From positions 11,201,001 through 11,265,000 of the forward strand of contig NC_092570.1 of NCBI RefSeq assembly GCF_037975245.1: 64,000 nucleotides of DNA, in the 5' to 3' direction. Made by a program: the position numbers and the translations under genes. The notes beneath the pieces are model-generated. The model did not search any database and was not told where the DNA came from. It saw nothing but the letters and a program-made list of their open reading frames with translations. Shown here piece after piece: positions 50,856 to 61,014 of this stretch (the first letter of the stretch is position 1; every line of letters starts with the position of its first letter). This DNA is from Apostichopus japonicus (lineage: Eukaryota > Echinodermata > Holothuroidea > Aspidochirotida > Stichopodidae).

Positions 50856-51477
50856 CTAAAGATAATGTTGAAAGAGTTCTTATAACTTCAATCGTCAATG
50901 TCGTTTTCAATTAGGGGAATGGGGAGTAACTGACACTAATGTAATGAGTTTCTGGGATAAGTGCATTAACAATGTGTTCAAGGTGAATCATACAGCTTCC
51001 ACCCACCCCCACCCCAAAAAAAAAAAATCCATTTCGTTCGAAAGCACAGAAAGTTTTGTTTTTAATCAAATACCAGTAAACACTGAATTTTCAAATGGGA
51101 TCTAGTCTTGCTTTACATCAGTCACACAAAACGGTGCATTGCTCAGGCTAGGGCTGTGCAATATTTTGAACATTTGGGAATGAGCTTATGGGCATCCGTA
51201 GAATCTAAAACTGAAAATACGAGCATATTTGCATTGGCTTCAACATGCCACTCCGAAGCCTTATTTTGCGTGCAGAAAGATTAACTTTGTAGTATAGTGG
51301 TTTCATTGGACGTTTTCCGTCGTATTTATTTCAGGTTGTATGTAGTTTCGTTGTGACCAGGCAGCGTTTATGAAACTTAACAGTTCGTCTAGTTAAATTT
51401 TTTACTATGACAAATCTCAATGCAAAATAATTGTGTAAAACAGTCTTAGTTTGGCAGTGAGTTCACGAGCTTTTGTC

Positions 51478-51800
51478 TGGAAAAGTTAACTTTCCATTGC
51501 TTGCAAGGAAAAAATTTTTCTTGTCGCTACAAAATGCAGACAGTAATGACATGTGATACCTTGTTATCTTTTATCTAGACCTGTCCATTGATACTATGAA
51601 CACTGTGTTGTGGGTATTGACCGTAGCTGTATGTATTGACTATATTGTATTGTCTTGATACCAACAGTAGCAAGCTGTGTGTGTATTTTCTGGGATCGAT
51701 GGTGGTGTCTAACACTTCTGTTACACCTCAGTCGAAACTAGGTCAGATTACCGGCATGAGACGTTTCTTTGTGCACGAGTCTTCACACCCTTTAAGCGCA
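51478..51800 (-). repeat. Dispersed repeat, inverted copy of 21560-21925
   Basis: Reverse complement of the 21.56-21.93 kb block, including CTTGTCGCTACAAAATGCAG, ACCTTGTTATCTTTTATCT and GATCGATGGTGGTGTCTAAC. It lies upstream, in the minus sense, of the THAP-like exons and could be the 5' end of the same mobile element. Confidence 0.7.
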
Positions 51801-52204
51801 AACCAGGTTAATTAAGTACTTCATAATCGCATATTAAGAAATGCAACACTTCTGGTTCATTGAGAGTAGATGCGGAAGCACTCCTTCCTTCCGCAGATTG
51901 TTCTCTGTTATTGTTATATTTCGAATCAGCCTGGTGAACTTTGTTCCGGTAGTATTAGCTATCAAACATCTTACATCACTGCTCATTTATTAGCCGTGCT
52001 ACTGGGTATTTTTCTTTATGATTCACTTTTCTTAAAGGATGAGTACATCATTTACAAAAGGGCAATGATCAGCCTAGTAATGAGCAAATAAGAAACCAGA
52101 AAGTCAAAGACTTAGTGATTCCTTGCCCATAGTAGATATTTTGTTAGGGCTTTGATTTCAAATTGAGAGTTTTGGATATATCATGTTTGTAGGTTATTCA
52201 CAGT

Positions 52205-53275
52205 TTGGGCTGTTTTGACCTCAAATCAGTTTCGACCTTCACCAAAAACAATAGGGTATTGTTATTGATATTGATCATCAACCTACCAAGTACAAGTTTC
52301 CTTAAAGTTATATATTCTTTAATAACCATCATCCCATACATACACACCGACCGTCACAGGTGTAATTCTCATGCACTCTTTAAGTTAACTGAAAATTATC
52401 CACGCCCGTCAATATCTAGAAGAACAGAGCAAACGTATTGCACGTAGTGCAGACTCCTGTAACCTTTGGACTTGCTCGATCAGTTCCTTTGGGTATCGCT
52501 TATTTCTGTTAAAGCTATACGATCTTAGCTCAACAGATCTGCCAACTGTGCCGGCAGTGGCTTGCATGAATTTATCAATTTTCGTCGCCAAAACGCTAAA
52601 ATCTTGCTGACGTGTTCTGGGGGCTTTTAGTAGGACCGTACTGGCATATCAAAATATTAGTGCTTTCTACAAATGCACTGAACTGAGAGAACTATAGGAA
52701 CTCAGCAACACGGAATGCAGCACGTACACCGGTTTCGTATCGACAGTTTTGTACGGATGCCTGAGATCTGCACAATGAAATGATATAGGGTTGTGCAACA
52801 TGATCAGAGTGCAAAAACATATATGTGTGACAGTAGGTCGATGTTGGGTACCGTAGAATGGGTTTTCAGAAAACTACCTCTCTTGACCTCAAAGGAAATT
52901 TGACACGCATGAAATTCCACTTCACATGATTCTGTTCTCGCCAAAGGCAATATAAGTGCTTAGTTTGTACATCAACAAAATTTCACTTATTTTTTTAAAT
53001 GGTTTTCAGACATTCACCTGAAATGACCTTTGAAACGCGTCCAATATAATTGGGATCTTCTACAAAATATGGGCCATCTACATACCAAGTATGAAATCCC
53101 TCCAAGTTATCCCTTCCTATAAGCAGTTTACATGGTTTTTAGTTTGACCTCTAGTGTCCTCAAATGACCGTTGACCTCCACCAAAGCAATAGGAGACTTC
53201 CCAATATGGGTTACCCACATGTAGAGTATGAGTTTAATACAAGCTTCAATTATTGAGATATCGTGTTTACAAGAA
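52205..53275 (+). repeat. TTTGACCTCCACCAAA-type dispersed repeat, copies 2 and 3
   Basis: 52205-52410 and 52865-53275 carry ACCTCAAATGACC-, TTGACCTCCACCAAAGCAAT- and ACCAAGTATGA-type phrases in units of ~130 bp. The second ends in a (CA)n tract at 53280-53310. Between them lies a minus-strand frame at 52409-52591 without supporting evidence. Confidence 0.6.
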
Positions 53276-53619
53276 AGTTTCACACACACACACGCACCCA
53301 CACAAACCCACACAATCATCATCCCATTGATTTCTTCAGCCTTCGGCAAGGAATAAAAAAGAGGCTTGTTTCTGGATATAATACCCCAGAGAACTACAGC
53401 AACTGGAATACAATGACTCACACTTTTCTCTTTTCTTTTCTTTTAATTTCAAACCAAAAATATAGTATAAATGTAAAAATACATGAGGTATACAAAGTAT
53501 GAATATATTGGGTAAGAGAAAAAATGTGATAAGGAGCTTGAAAGAAGCTTGATTGAAATGAACTGTAAGAGTCATTACAAATCCCAGTTGCCTATGCACT
53601 CCACCCACATCAGAAGACT

Positions 53620-53890
53620 TAAGAATAATAATAATAATGATGATGACGGAGATGACAATGATCATACTAATAATAATCGTGATGATGATAATAGTAACAA
53701 CAGCAATAATAATAATAAGAAGAATGATGATGATGATAATGATAATAAAAATAATAATAGTAACAACAACAACAACAATAATAAAAATAAGAATGATGAC
53801 AATGACGATAATGATAATAATAGTAACAACAACAACAACCACATTAATAACAATAAGAATGATGACGATGCATAATTATAATAATAATAA
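53620..53890. repeat. AAT/GAT/AAC imperfect trinucleotide repeat
   Basis: About 270 bp of AAT, GAT and AAC triplets. The Asn/Asp-rich plus frame and the hydrophobic minus frame are both low-complexity artefacts. Confidence 0.95.
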
Positions 53891-54143
53891 AAGGCATTTA
53901 TACATAAGTTGCTAAATGGATTGGAAGTAATACACTTTGCATTGAATTGGTGCCTTCATTGAATAAAATGTAATAAAATAAACAAATAGTTAGGAAGCAA
54001 TACAATATACTTTGTACATTTCACTAAGTTACAAAACAAGAAAATCAACAAATGTTCATAATTTCTGCATTCAATTTCATATGATAAAATAATTAAGATA
54101 TATGGAAAACAACTTTTTTCACTTTGGTTGACATGTACTAGAG

Positions 54144-54578
54144 CAGGGTTTTCCAACCTACGGCCTGCGGGCCACAGTCCGGCCCGCCGCAGGGTTGCGT
54201 CCAGCCCGCCAGAGATGCTCTACGGTGCGAAATTTTAGTGAGCAGATTTATTGATAGTAATTTGAAGCTATATAATCAATCATTCGAACCTTCTGGGTCC
54301 AAAAAACTGCATACAGGTCAGTTTGTGTGACACTCTCTCAGCGGAGGTAGGGGGCGGCTGAACTTTATTCATCTGTTTTATCAGGAAGGAAAATAAATCA
54401 GTGCGCTCTGCGCGCAGTGCTCACATTTTGTAGCCTTGGGCTTCGGGCAAAAAATCGAGCGTAGGGTTCATGCGGCCCCTCCTTCATCATAATCATTCCA
54501 TGTGGCCCTCCTCATGTGGCCTCCTGTGGCCCTCCTCTGTGGCCCTCCTCTGCAAAAGGTTGGACAAGGTTGGTACAG
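54144..54578. mobile_element. hAT-like MITE (435 bp)
   Basis: Begins CAGGGTTTTCCAACCTACGG and ends with AAGGTTGGTACAG, and is rich in GGCCCGC/TGTGGCCC phrases. The flanking direct repeat GTACTAGAG is perfect over nine bases (54135-54143 and 54579-54587), consistent with an 8-bp target duplication. The CAGGG-type start and bounded duplication suggest hAT. Confidence 0.8.
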
Positions 54579-54599
54579 GTACTAGAGCCTATATCCCCT

Positions 54600-55335
54600 T
54601 TAGATGGCGGTTCGACCATGACGTGATTTCTTTCACAAAGCAGGCTGTTGCCTCAAATATGGCGAATTTCAATAATGCTGATGTTTGCGACTAGTAATTG
54701 TCATGAGTGTAAGAATGATGGTACATATATGAAAATCATACAACTTATCCTTTTCCATTTTGATGTTTTTTCATAATCCAAGTCCAACAGCCAACACCCC
54801 GCAGGTTTGCACTATAGATGCTGTCGGTTAAGTACAACTCTGCCACGCACAAGGTTACTGAATGTGTCCCACTCCCACCCCTCTTCAATAGAAAAGAAAC
54901 ACACACACACACACACAAATAATGCGTGAGCTAAGAACTCATTGAACATTCATAACTACTTACATGTCTTATTTACAAGTGAAGTTTTCAGCGGGTGGCA
55001 AACTATAAATTATTGCTCATTCTTGAATAGTGACTGAAAGATAAAAGAAAAGGTTCACAGATTCATAGCAGACATAACTAGGTGCTGTAAATTGTTAACT
55101 GCCTCGGATTATCTGATTGAAGTAGTGGTATCTAACTCATAAGGAATTCACATTGCATACCAGATATACAATGATAGTGGCAATAGCATGAATGACAGCT
55201 TGTACTAAAGAGGTTGAAGTTCACTTTCCAATTATTCTTTAATGATTGCCTGTCAAAGGCTGTCATGCAGTGATGATGCTCTCAGTTCCCTTACTGAAAG
55301 AAAATCGACCTGAGGTGTTTGGGACTCTCCCAGCA
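54600..55335. other. No gene recognised
   Basis: AT-rich sequence with a short (CA)n tract at 54899-54918. Confidence 0.5.
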
Positions 55336-55339
55336 GTTA

Positions 55340-55890
55340 GTAGCAGTAGTAGTAAGTTGAGTCTCGTCTATCCGACATGCTCAGTGATTAACCTTCGCCA
55401 CGTATCAAGATCTTGTGCAAGGTTTATTGCTTCCTCGAAATTGTTAACGTTAACGTCCTTAAATTGCGACTTTATTTTTCCAAGCAAGGTAGTCACAGGC
55501 CTTCCTACTGGTTTAGCAGTATGTCTCAGTGCTTCTCTTCAAGCAACCTTTGCTGGAGCATCCTCCTGGAGTCTTGCTACATGACCGAAAAATCTCAATC
55601 TCCTATGTGCGACTATGGATGAACAAGGTGTTTGGTTGGTTTCATTGTAGAGCTCATCGTTTGATAACCAATTATTACTGGTCCATCTAATGTTGAGTAT
55701 ATTACGAAGTAGTCTCCTTTGAAAAGTGTCAATTTTGCGATCAAGATCCTTCGTTGTGCCCCACAGTTAGCAATTGTACAAAAAAATACTCTTTAATTAA
55801 ACCTTGAAAATCCTAAGCTTAATGTTTCGGCTTTTTGCTCTTGAAAATACTTGACAGTGTGTTGAAAGCACCGTTGGTTATACCAATTCT
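55340..55890 (-). pseudogene. LINE 3' coding end
   Basis: The minus strand contains the typical tail of a non-LTR retrotransposon polyprotein: IDRKIDTFQRRLLRNILNIR, then RRLRFFGHVARLQ, then a ~75-residue end. It is broken by at least one in-frame stop after AKVA and by frame changes near 55780. It continues the RT domain at 55895-56534 in the same orientation. Confidence 0.75.
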
Positions 55891-55894
55891 TTGG

Positions 55895-56534
55895 TTAATA
55901 AGGGTAAAATGGTGCGCTTGCACTGTCTCCTTGTGGTGAACCAATGTTAGTGTTTAAAGAAAGTCCGAGTTTGCCCTCTAGTTTGACAGTGTAGGAGACG
56001 TTATTGATTAGCAGTGATATCAGGTGAAGTTCGTAGTTGTCAAGAATCTTTTCTAGGTCATTAAGCAAGGATCCTCTTTGAATTGTGTCGAACGCCTTGC
56101 TCATATCTAGCATCAATAGATTTATAGTGTAACCTACGAATGTTATAGCTTTTTCTGCTGGCACTTTAACAGCGAAGACGAGTTCAGCTGTGCAATGTCC
56201 TGAAGTGTAGGCAGTCTGGGTAATGGGGAGGATATGCTCATCAATTGACGGACGAAACCTCCTGGCCATACAAACTGCAAGAATTTTCCTTAGTGTTGAT
56301 AATAAAATGACTGGTCTTAAGTTTTCTGGTGGACCATTAGTCTTTCCAGGTTTTGGATAGGAGTTAGGATTCATTGTTTAATTTCAATTGGGAAATCTCC
56401 TGATTTGGCTATACTATTAAAGATATTTGCTATGTGTTTGTGGGTACATGGGGCATACTTGAGATGTTCGGCTGTGACCTTGTCACACCCTGGGGTCCTA
56501 TTATGCTTGTTAAATTTCATCTTCATCAAAGGGC
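55895..56534 (-). pseudogene. LINE reverse-transcriptase domain, 5' half
   Basis: Reads (minus) HNRTPGCDKVTAEHLKYAP, then LRPVILLSTLRKILA, LLMLDMSKAFDTI with the first catalytic Asp, and GSPQGDSAS (motif B). A frame change occurs near 56375, and right after motif B the sequence jumps to the thumb region. The YxDD catalytic box is therefore deleted and this copy cannot make active RT. Its upstream end is cut by the copia element at 56535; the LINE resumes at 61015. Confidence 0.8.
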
Positions 56535-56774
56535 TGTTGAGTTCTGGATATAATTCGCCGCCATAATCGACGATTGTCACGATAATAAAGGAAATAGACG
56601 CTCGATAAGTGTACAAATAAAGCTCTTGTTATAGCCTTCTCGTTTGTTGTTCTCAGGGAATTGTGGGTAATTCCAAGTGTGAACACGGGTGCATACAAGT
56701 AAAATGAGTAGCAGTGAGGGTGCAACTCCAAAAGAAGATTCCTATATACATATGAGGTGATCTATATCTCAACA
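56535..56774 (-). repeat. 3' LTR of the copia element
   Basis: 240 bp, starting and ending with the 7-bp inverted repeat. Differs from the 5' LTR by two substitutions and one missing C near 56637. Confidence 0.95.
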
Positions 56775-56790
56775 CCCCCTCTTCACCTCA
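56775..56790 (-). promoter_or_regulatory. Polypurine tract
   Basis: Minus-strand AGGTGAAGAGGGGG lies directly against the 3' LTR, the standard position for plus-strand DNA priming in LTR retrotransposons. Confidence 0.9.
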
Positions 56791-56804
56791 TAATGAAAAA
56801 CATC

Positions 56805-57066
56805 TCAACTTCCAAATATAAACCTTTTGAATGTCTGCAGCTTAGCTTTTGTGGCTGGTTTTGTAAGTAGATCAGCAACCATTTGTTCTGTGGGACAGTA
56901 CTGCAGATCAATTTTGCCCTCCTTCAGCACACTCCTAATGAAGTGATATTTGATATCTACATGTTTGGACCTCTGACAAAATACTGGGTTCTTGCAAAGA
57001 GCGATGGCCCCTTGGTTGTCCCCATTTATGTATGCACACTGCAGTTTTTCCCCAAACATACCCCCC
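56805..57066 (-). pseudogene. Copia RNase H C-terminal part, out of frame
   Basis: The frame that continues RNase H (NGDNQGAIALCKNP, SKHVDIKYHFIR, MVADLLTKP to a stop at 56805) is displaced by one base from the RT frame. The break coincides with a run of seven G (plus strand C, 57061-57067), one longer than the coding frame would need. This may be a real mutation or a homopolymer assembly error. Confidence 0.85.
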
Positions 57067-58560
57067 CAACAACTGAAGAAGATAGAGTGCTTCCTGGGTA
57101 GTTGCCCCCAAAGCCATATATTCTGCCTCGCAGGTAGAGAGGGCAACCGTGGCTTGCCTCTTTGCCCTCCATGATATAGGGGCACTCTCGTCGTTCAGGA
57201 AGAAACAATACCCTGTGGTACTCTTCCTGTCTGCTGAATTTCCCCAGTCAGAATCACTATAGGCAGTCAGTTTGACTGACTCTGGATGAGACTTTCGGTA
57301 CTTCACCTTGTATTCAACTGTGCCTTTCAAGTATCTCAACACATGTTTGGCTGTCACCAGATCTTCTACCCGGGGGTCTGCAAGATTCTGGGAAAGTCTC
57401 CCCACCACCCAAGCAATATCAGACCTAGTACAATTTGCTAGGTATATCAGGCTACCCACAATTTCCCTGTACCTCTTGGGGTCGACCTTCTCATTTTGAT
57501 CACTGTGATTTCCAACTTTCACTTCACAGGGTGTGGATCTAGGTTTACAATCTGACATGGAAAATTTGTCCAAAATTTTCATGATGTACTTACTCTGGTC
57601 CATTGAAATTTCCCCCTCTCCTTGTATGAAATTTATGCCCAGAAAATATGATATCTCCAACAAGTCCTTCATCTTGAACTTAATTTTCATACAGTCCTTG
57701 AATTCACTCATGAGAGTTTCATTACTGGCCTCAATGACAAGGTCATCGACCCAAACTAAGACATAAATGTCCTGATCCCCAACCCCTCTGTGGTACAAGC
57801 AATGATCAGCAGGGTTTCTTTGGAATCCCTCACTTGTCAAATGTTCATGAAGAAGTTGATTCCAGTTTCTGCCTGACTGTTTGAGACCATAGAGAGACTT
57901 TTGCAACTTCCAAACAAGCTCTTCACCATCCTCAGACATCACCCCATACCCTTCAGGCTGCCTCACGAATATTTCTGTGTCAATATCAGCATTCAAATAG
58001 GCCGAACTGACATCCATCTGATATACTGTCAGGTTTTGCTGAACTGCTAATTGCATCAGTGCGCGAACAGAAGTCATGTTCACGGTGGGGGCGAATGTCT
58101 CAAAATAATCAACCCCCGCGATCTGGCTATATCCCTTTGCCACATACCTGGCTTTAAAGGACTTGGTGCCTTGTGCAGAGTCTTTGATAGTGTATACCCA
58201 TTTGCCTCCAACTACACTTTTGCCATCTGGTAATTTCACAAATTTGAAGGTGTCATTTTCCTCCAGAGCCTTCATTTCATTGTCCATGGCAGTCTTCCAG
58301 TCTACAGAGCTCTCTGAACCTATTGCTTCAGTGTAAGTTGTAGGGACTTTATCACAATTCCCAATTTTGAACAATGAATCATCCCCTTCACAGTTAGTTT
58401 TGTAGTCTTCTAGGTATTTGGGTGGTGCCCTCTTCCTCTGAGGGTACCTTTTGGATTGATCAGTTTCATTCTGAACATCTGGTGTCTGTTGGTTTTCTTC
58501 TACTTCTCCAAGTTCAGTTTGGTTCTGACCTGAGGATTGCAGTGATCCTCTGACCTTCCT
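56935..58560 (-). pseudogene. Copia reverse transcriptase and RNase H
   Basis: The frame opens after a TGA at 58561-58563 and overlaps the gag-integrase frame for ~60 bases. RVT_2-type RT: WKTAMDNEMKAL, KARYVAKGYSQ, first Asp in QMDVSSAYLNAD, and a V-D-D box (LVWVDDLVI) in place of the more usual Y-V-D-D. RNase H follows (DSDWGNSADRKSTTGY, STCEAEYMALG). The frame is lost at the G-run near 57061, and out-of-frame codons continue to 56935. There is no stop in the RT domain itself. Confidence 0.9.
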
Positions 58561-60803
58561 TCAATTGCCCCACCAGAGTGGCCAGACTGGCCTATATTTG
58601 TGGCCGCAGCCCGTTCCCGGATGAGAACTTCATCTTCATTGACAAGATCTTGTGGTGTCTGTGTTTCCTGATTGCTGGTTGGTTTGGAGACAATCTTAAT
58701 GAGCCTTACTCTCTGTACTTTATCAGCATCAGGGTAGAACACTAGGTAGGCTGGACTTTTAGTGTCATAACCAACAAGTACACCTTGTTTGGCTTTCGGG
58801 TCAAGTTTCTTTGTGTCATGGGTGTATGCATAGCAAAGTGATCCAAAGATATGCATGTTTCCCACATTTGGTCTGATTCCTGTGAATGCTTCATATGGCG
58901 TTTTCTGTACCCTACTGTTGAAACACCGATTCCTGATGTATGCTGCTGTTTTGACAGCATAGGTCCATAAGTGCTTGGGGAGGTCAGCCTCCAGCAGGAG
59001 ACACCTAGCCATCTCAAAAAGTGTGTGCCAGTACCTTTCTGCAGTACCATTTTGATGAGGTGATTCTGGTGATGAAAATTCTTGTTTGATACCTTTTTCT
59101 CTCAGGAGTGACGTGAATTCTTTGCCAGTGAATTCTCCGCCGTTATCACAACGGAGGCACCTAACCCGCCCAATTGGGGAACAGTCAGCCAGAAACTGGT
59201 TGAAGGCAGTTACGGAGTCGCTCTTGGATCTGAGAAAATAAGCAAATACCAAACCTGAGTAATCGTCGGTAAATGACATGGCATACTTGAAGCCATCTTT
59301 TGCAATGGGGTTTATCGGCCCACACAAGTCAGTGTGTACTAATTCCAATGGGCTATTTGCTCTCTTGTCTGACTCCCTGTTTCGGGTGTTTACAAACTTC
59401 CCTTCAACACATACATTGCATGATACATCCTCCCCTTGTGATTGTGTCTCAATATTCATTCCGATCACAACATCTTTGAGTCTGATTATGTCCTTGTGGT
59501 TACAGTGTCCCATGACTTTGTGCCAATGATCTATGGACAAGTTCATTTGTTCTGTTTCCTCACCTACTTGAAGATAGTACAGCCCATCTTCTTTGTCGAT
59601 GTTGAAGACCATCCCGTCTTTCTCCATCCAGCTCCGGTCCTTGTTGAACGTCAACTCGACTCCATTCGCTGTCGCAGACTTCACAGAGAATATGCTCTTG
59701 GGATAGCTCGGACAGTAGAGCACGTTCTGTAAGATGACTTCCATGATTTTACAGTCACTGTTTACCAGCGAGACCTTCGCATCCCCCCTCTTGATGGCAC
59801 TCCCGTAAAGTTTTGTCCTGTCCGCCAGTTCGATGCAGTGGCTGCCTGGTGCGAAATTTGGATCGACACTCACGAAAGTGTCGACGTTCAATGCATGGGA
59901 AGTGGCACCCGTATCGACAAGCAGGCCGTTGCCCTTCTTTCCCTCACTGATTGAGAAATTGAATGTGTGGTCAGTGTTACCTGGGTGTTTTTCCGAAGTA
60001 ACGTTGACTCTGTCCTTGACCATCTTGTGCCGGTTGCAGTCATTTTCCAGATATTTGGCCCCTTTGTGGTATTTACATTGTTTGTTTACTTCATCACAGT
60101 CTTTTACCACATGAGCGGTCGACCCACAACCATAACATGTCCGCTGATTAGTCATTTTGAGGATTGCATCCCCCTCTTTATCACTGTCCGTTACTTCAAA
60201 GCACTCAGTTTCCTCAAAATTCTTCAATGCCACCTTAAATCTGCTGATAGTAATGTCCTCGTTGGACTGGGTGACATGGATTGAAAATTGTTTATACCTC
60301 GCCGGCAGACCCTTGAGAAGTACTGATATCAGGAGCTTCTCGCCAGGGACTTCTTTTGCCCGTTCCAGAGCCCCAATGATCTTTTCAGCTCTGATGATAT
60401 AGCTAGTGACACTTTCATTCTTAGCCATTTGAATGTTTATGAGCTGCATATAGAGACTCACGATTCTCGGTTTCGTGGTACCCTGATAATGCTCACGGAG
60501 AATCCCGAAGGCCTTCTTACCATCGTTGTCTGCCTTCCGAATTATGAGGCCTAGGCTTTTATCATCCAGGCATTGCACTAGTTCTGCGTATACTTCCTCA
60601 ATCTTGCGGTTATATTCTTCGACCGCTTGGACTGGTTCGGTAGGCGGCTCAGTCACTAACACACATTTCAACTTCAGTGTGCGGAGGTAAGCAGTGAATT
60701 TCGTTTCCCAAAGTTCATAATCGTCCGGATTACCATTGAATACGAGCCTCTGGAACCTGCTGGGCCCATAACCTGTTGAGTTCTGGATATAATTCGCCGT
60801 CAT
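58500..60803 (-). CDS. Copia gag-protease-integrase, 767 residues
   Basis: N-terminal copia-type gag (FNGNPDDYELWETKF at ~22-36), CCHC knuckle C-x2-C-x4-H-x4-C at 223-236, aspartic protease DTGA at 297-300, integrase HHCC zinc site (H427/H433 region and C462, C465), and a DDE core at D492, D553, E589 with 35 residues between the last two. The start codon is at 60803, inside the 5' LTR, and the frame runs through the primer-binding site. The frame ends at 58500 just before RT; the RT frame is one base back, consistent with a single-base loss. Retrotransposon proteins act in cytoplasmic particles and integrate copies into the host nucleus. Confidence 0.93.
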   Translation of the reverse strand: MTANYIQNSTGYGPSRFQRLVFNGNPDDYELWETKFTAYLRTLKLKCVLVTEPPTEPVQAVEEYNRKIEEVYAELVQCLDDKSLGLIIRKADNDGKKAFGILREHYQGTTKPRIVSLYMQLINIQMAKNESVTSYIIRAEKIIGALERAKEVPGEKLLISVLLKGLPARYKQFSIHVTQSNEDITISRFKVALKNFEETECFEVTDSDKEGDAILKMTNQRTCYGCGSTAHVVKDCDEVNKQCKYHKGAKYLENDCNRHKMVKDRVNVTSEKHPGNTDHTFNFSISEGKKGNGLLVDTGATSHALNVDTFVSVDPNFAPGSHCIELADRTKLYGSAIKRGDAKVSLVNSDCKIMEVILQNVLYCPSYPKSIFSVKSATANGVELTFNKDRSWMEKDGMVFNIDKEDGLYYLQVGEETEQMNLSIDHWHKVMGHCNHKDIIRLKDVVIGMNIETQSQGEDVSCNVCVEGKFVNTRNRESDKRANSPLELVHTDLCGPINPIAKDGFKYAMSFTDDYSGLVFAYFLRSKSDSVTAFNQFLADCSPIGRVRCLRCDNGGEFTGKEFTSLLREKGIKQEFSSPESPHQNGTAERYWHTLFEMARCLLLEADLPKHLWTYAVKTAAYIRNRCFNSRVQKTPYEAFTGIRPNVGNMHIFGSLCYAYTHDTKKLDPKAKQGVLVGYDTKSPAYLVFYPDADKVQRVRLIKIVSKPTSNQETQTPQDLVNEDEVLIRERAAATNIGQSGHSGGAIEGRSEDHCNPQVRTKLNLEK
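60758..60773 (-). promoter_or_regulatory. Primer-binding site matching initiator tRNA-Met anticodon arm
   Basis: Directly inside the 5' LTR. The plus strand reads TGCTGGGCCCATAACC, which is the anticodon stem-loop sequence of metazoan initiator tRNA-Met, not its 3' end. The minus (element sense) strand is therefore complementary to an internal tRNA region, as known for Drosophila copia, which is primed by a tRNA-iMet fragment. Confidence 0.85.
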
Positions 60804-61014
60804 AATCGACGATTGTCATGATAATAAAGGAAATAGACGCTCGATAAGTGTACAAATAAAGCTCTTGTTATAGCCTTCTCCGTTTGTTGTTCTCAGGGAA
60901 TTGTGGGTAATTCCAAGTGTGAACACGGGTGCATACAAGTAAAATGAGTAGCAGTGAGGGTGCAACTCCAAAAGAAGATTCCTATATACATATGAGGTGA
61001 TCTATATCTCAACA
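60774..61014 (-). repeat. 5' LTR of the copia element
   Basis: 241 bp with TGTTGAG...CTCAACA ends. Its last 30 bases in element sense include the gag ATG (60801-60803). The same ATG is kept in the 3' LTR. Confidence 0.95.

Larger units (their letters stand above)
56535..61014 (-). mobile_element. Ty1/copia LTR retrotransposon, nearly complete
   Basis: LTRs of 240 and 241 bp, each bounded by TGTTGAG...CTCAACA, flank gag-pol in the order gag, protease, integrase, RT, RNase H (integrase before RT is diagnostic of copia). The target duplication AGGGC lies at 56530-56534 and 61015-61019. The LTRs differ at only three positions, so the insertion is recent. It sits inside a LINE, in the same orientation. 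Two single-base frame breaks interrupt pol. Copia clade not determined; marine invertebrates often carry the GalEa group. Confidence 0.96.

Noticed and set aside
52409-52591. 60-codon minus ORF with RSYSFNRNKRYPKELIEQVQ
   Set aside because: The composition looks protein-like, but there is no ATG in good context, no splice sites that fit and no recognised family.
53336-53915. Asn/Asp-rich and Ile/Val-rich ORFs
   Set aside because: Low-complexity trinucleotide repeat read on both strands.
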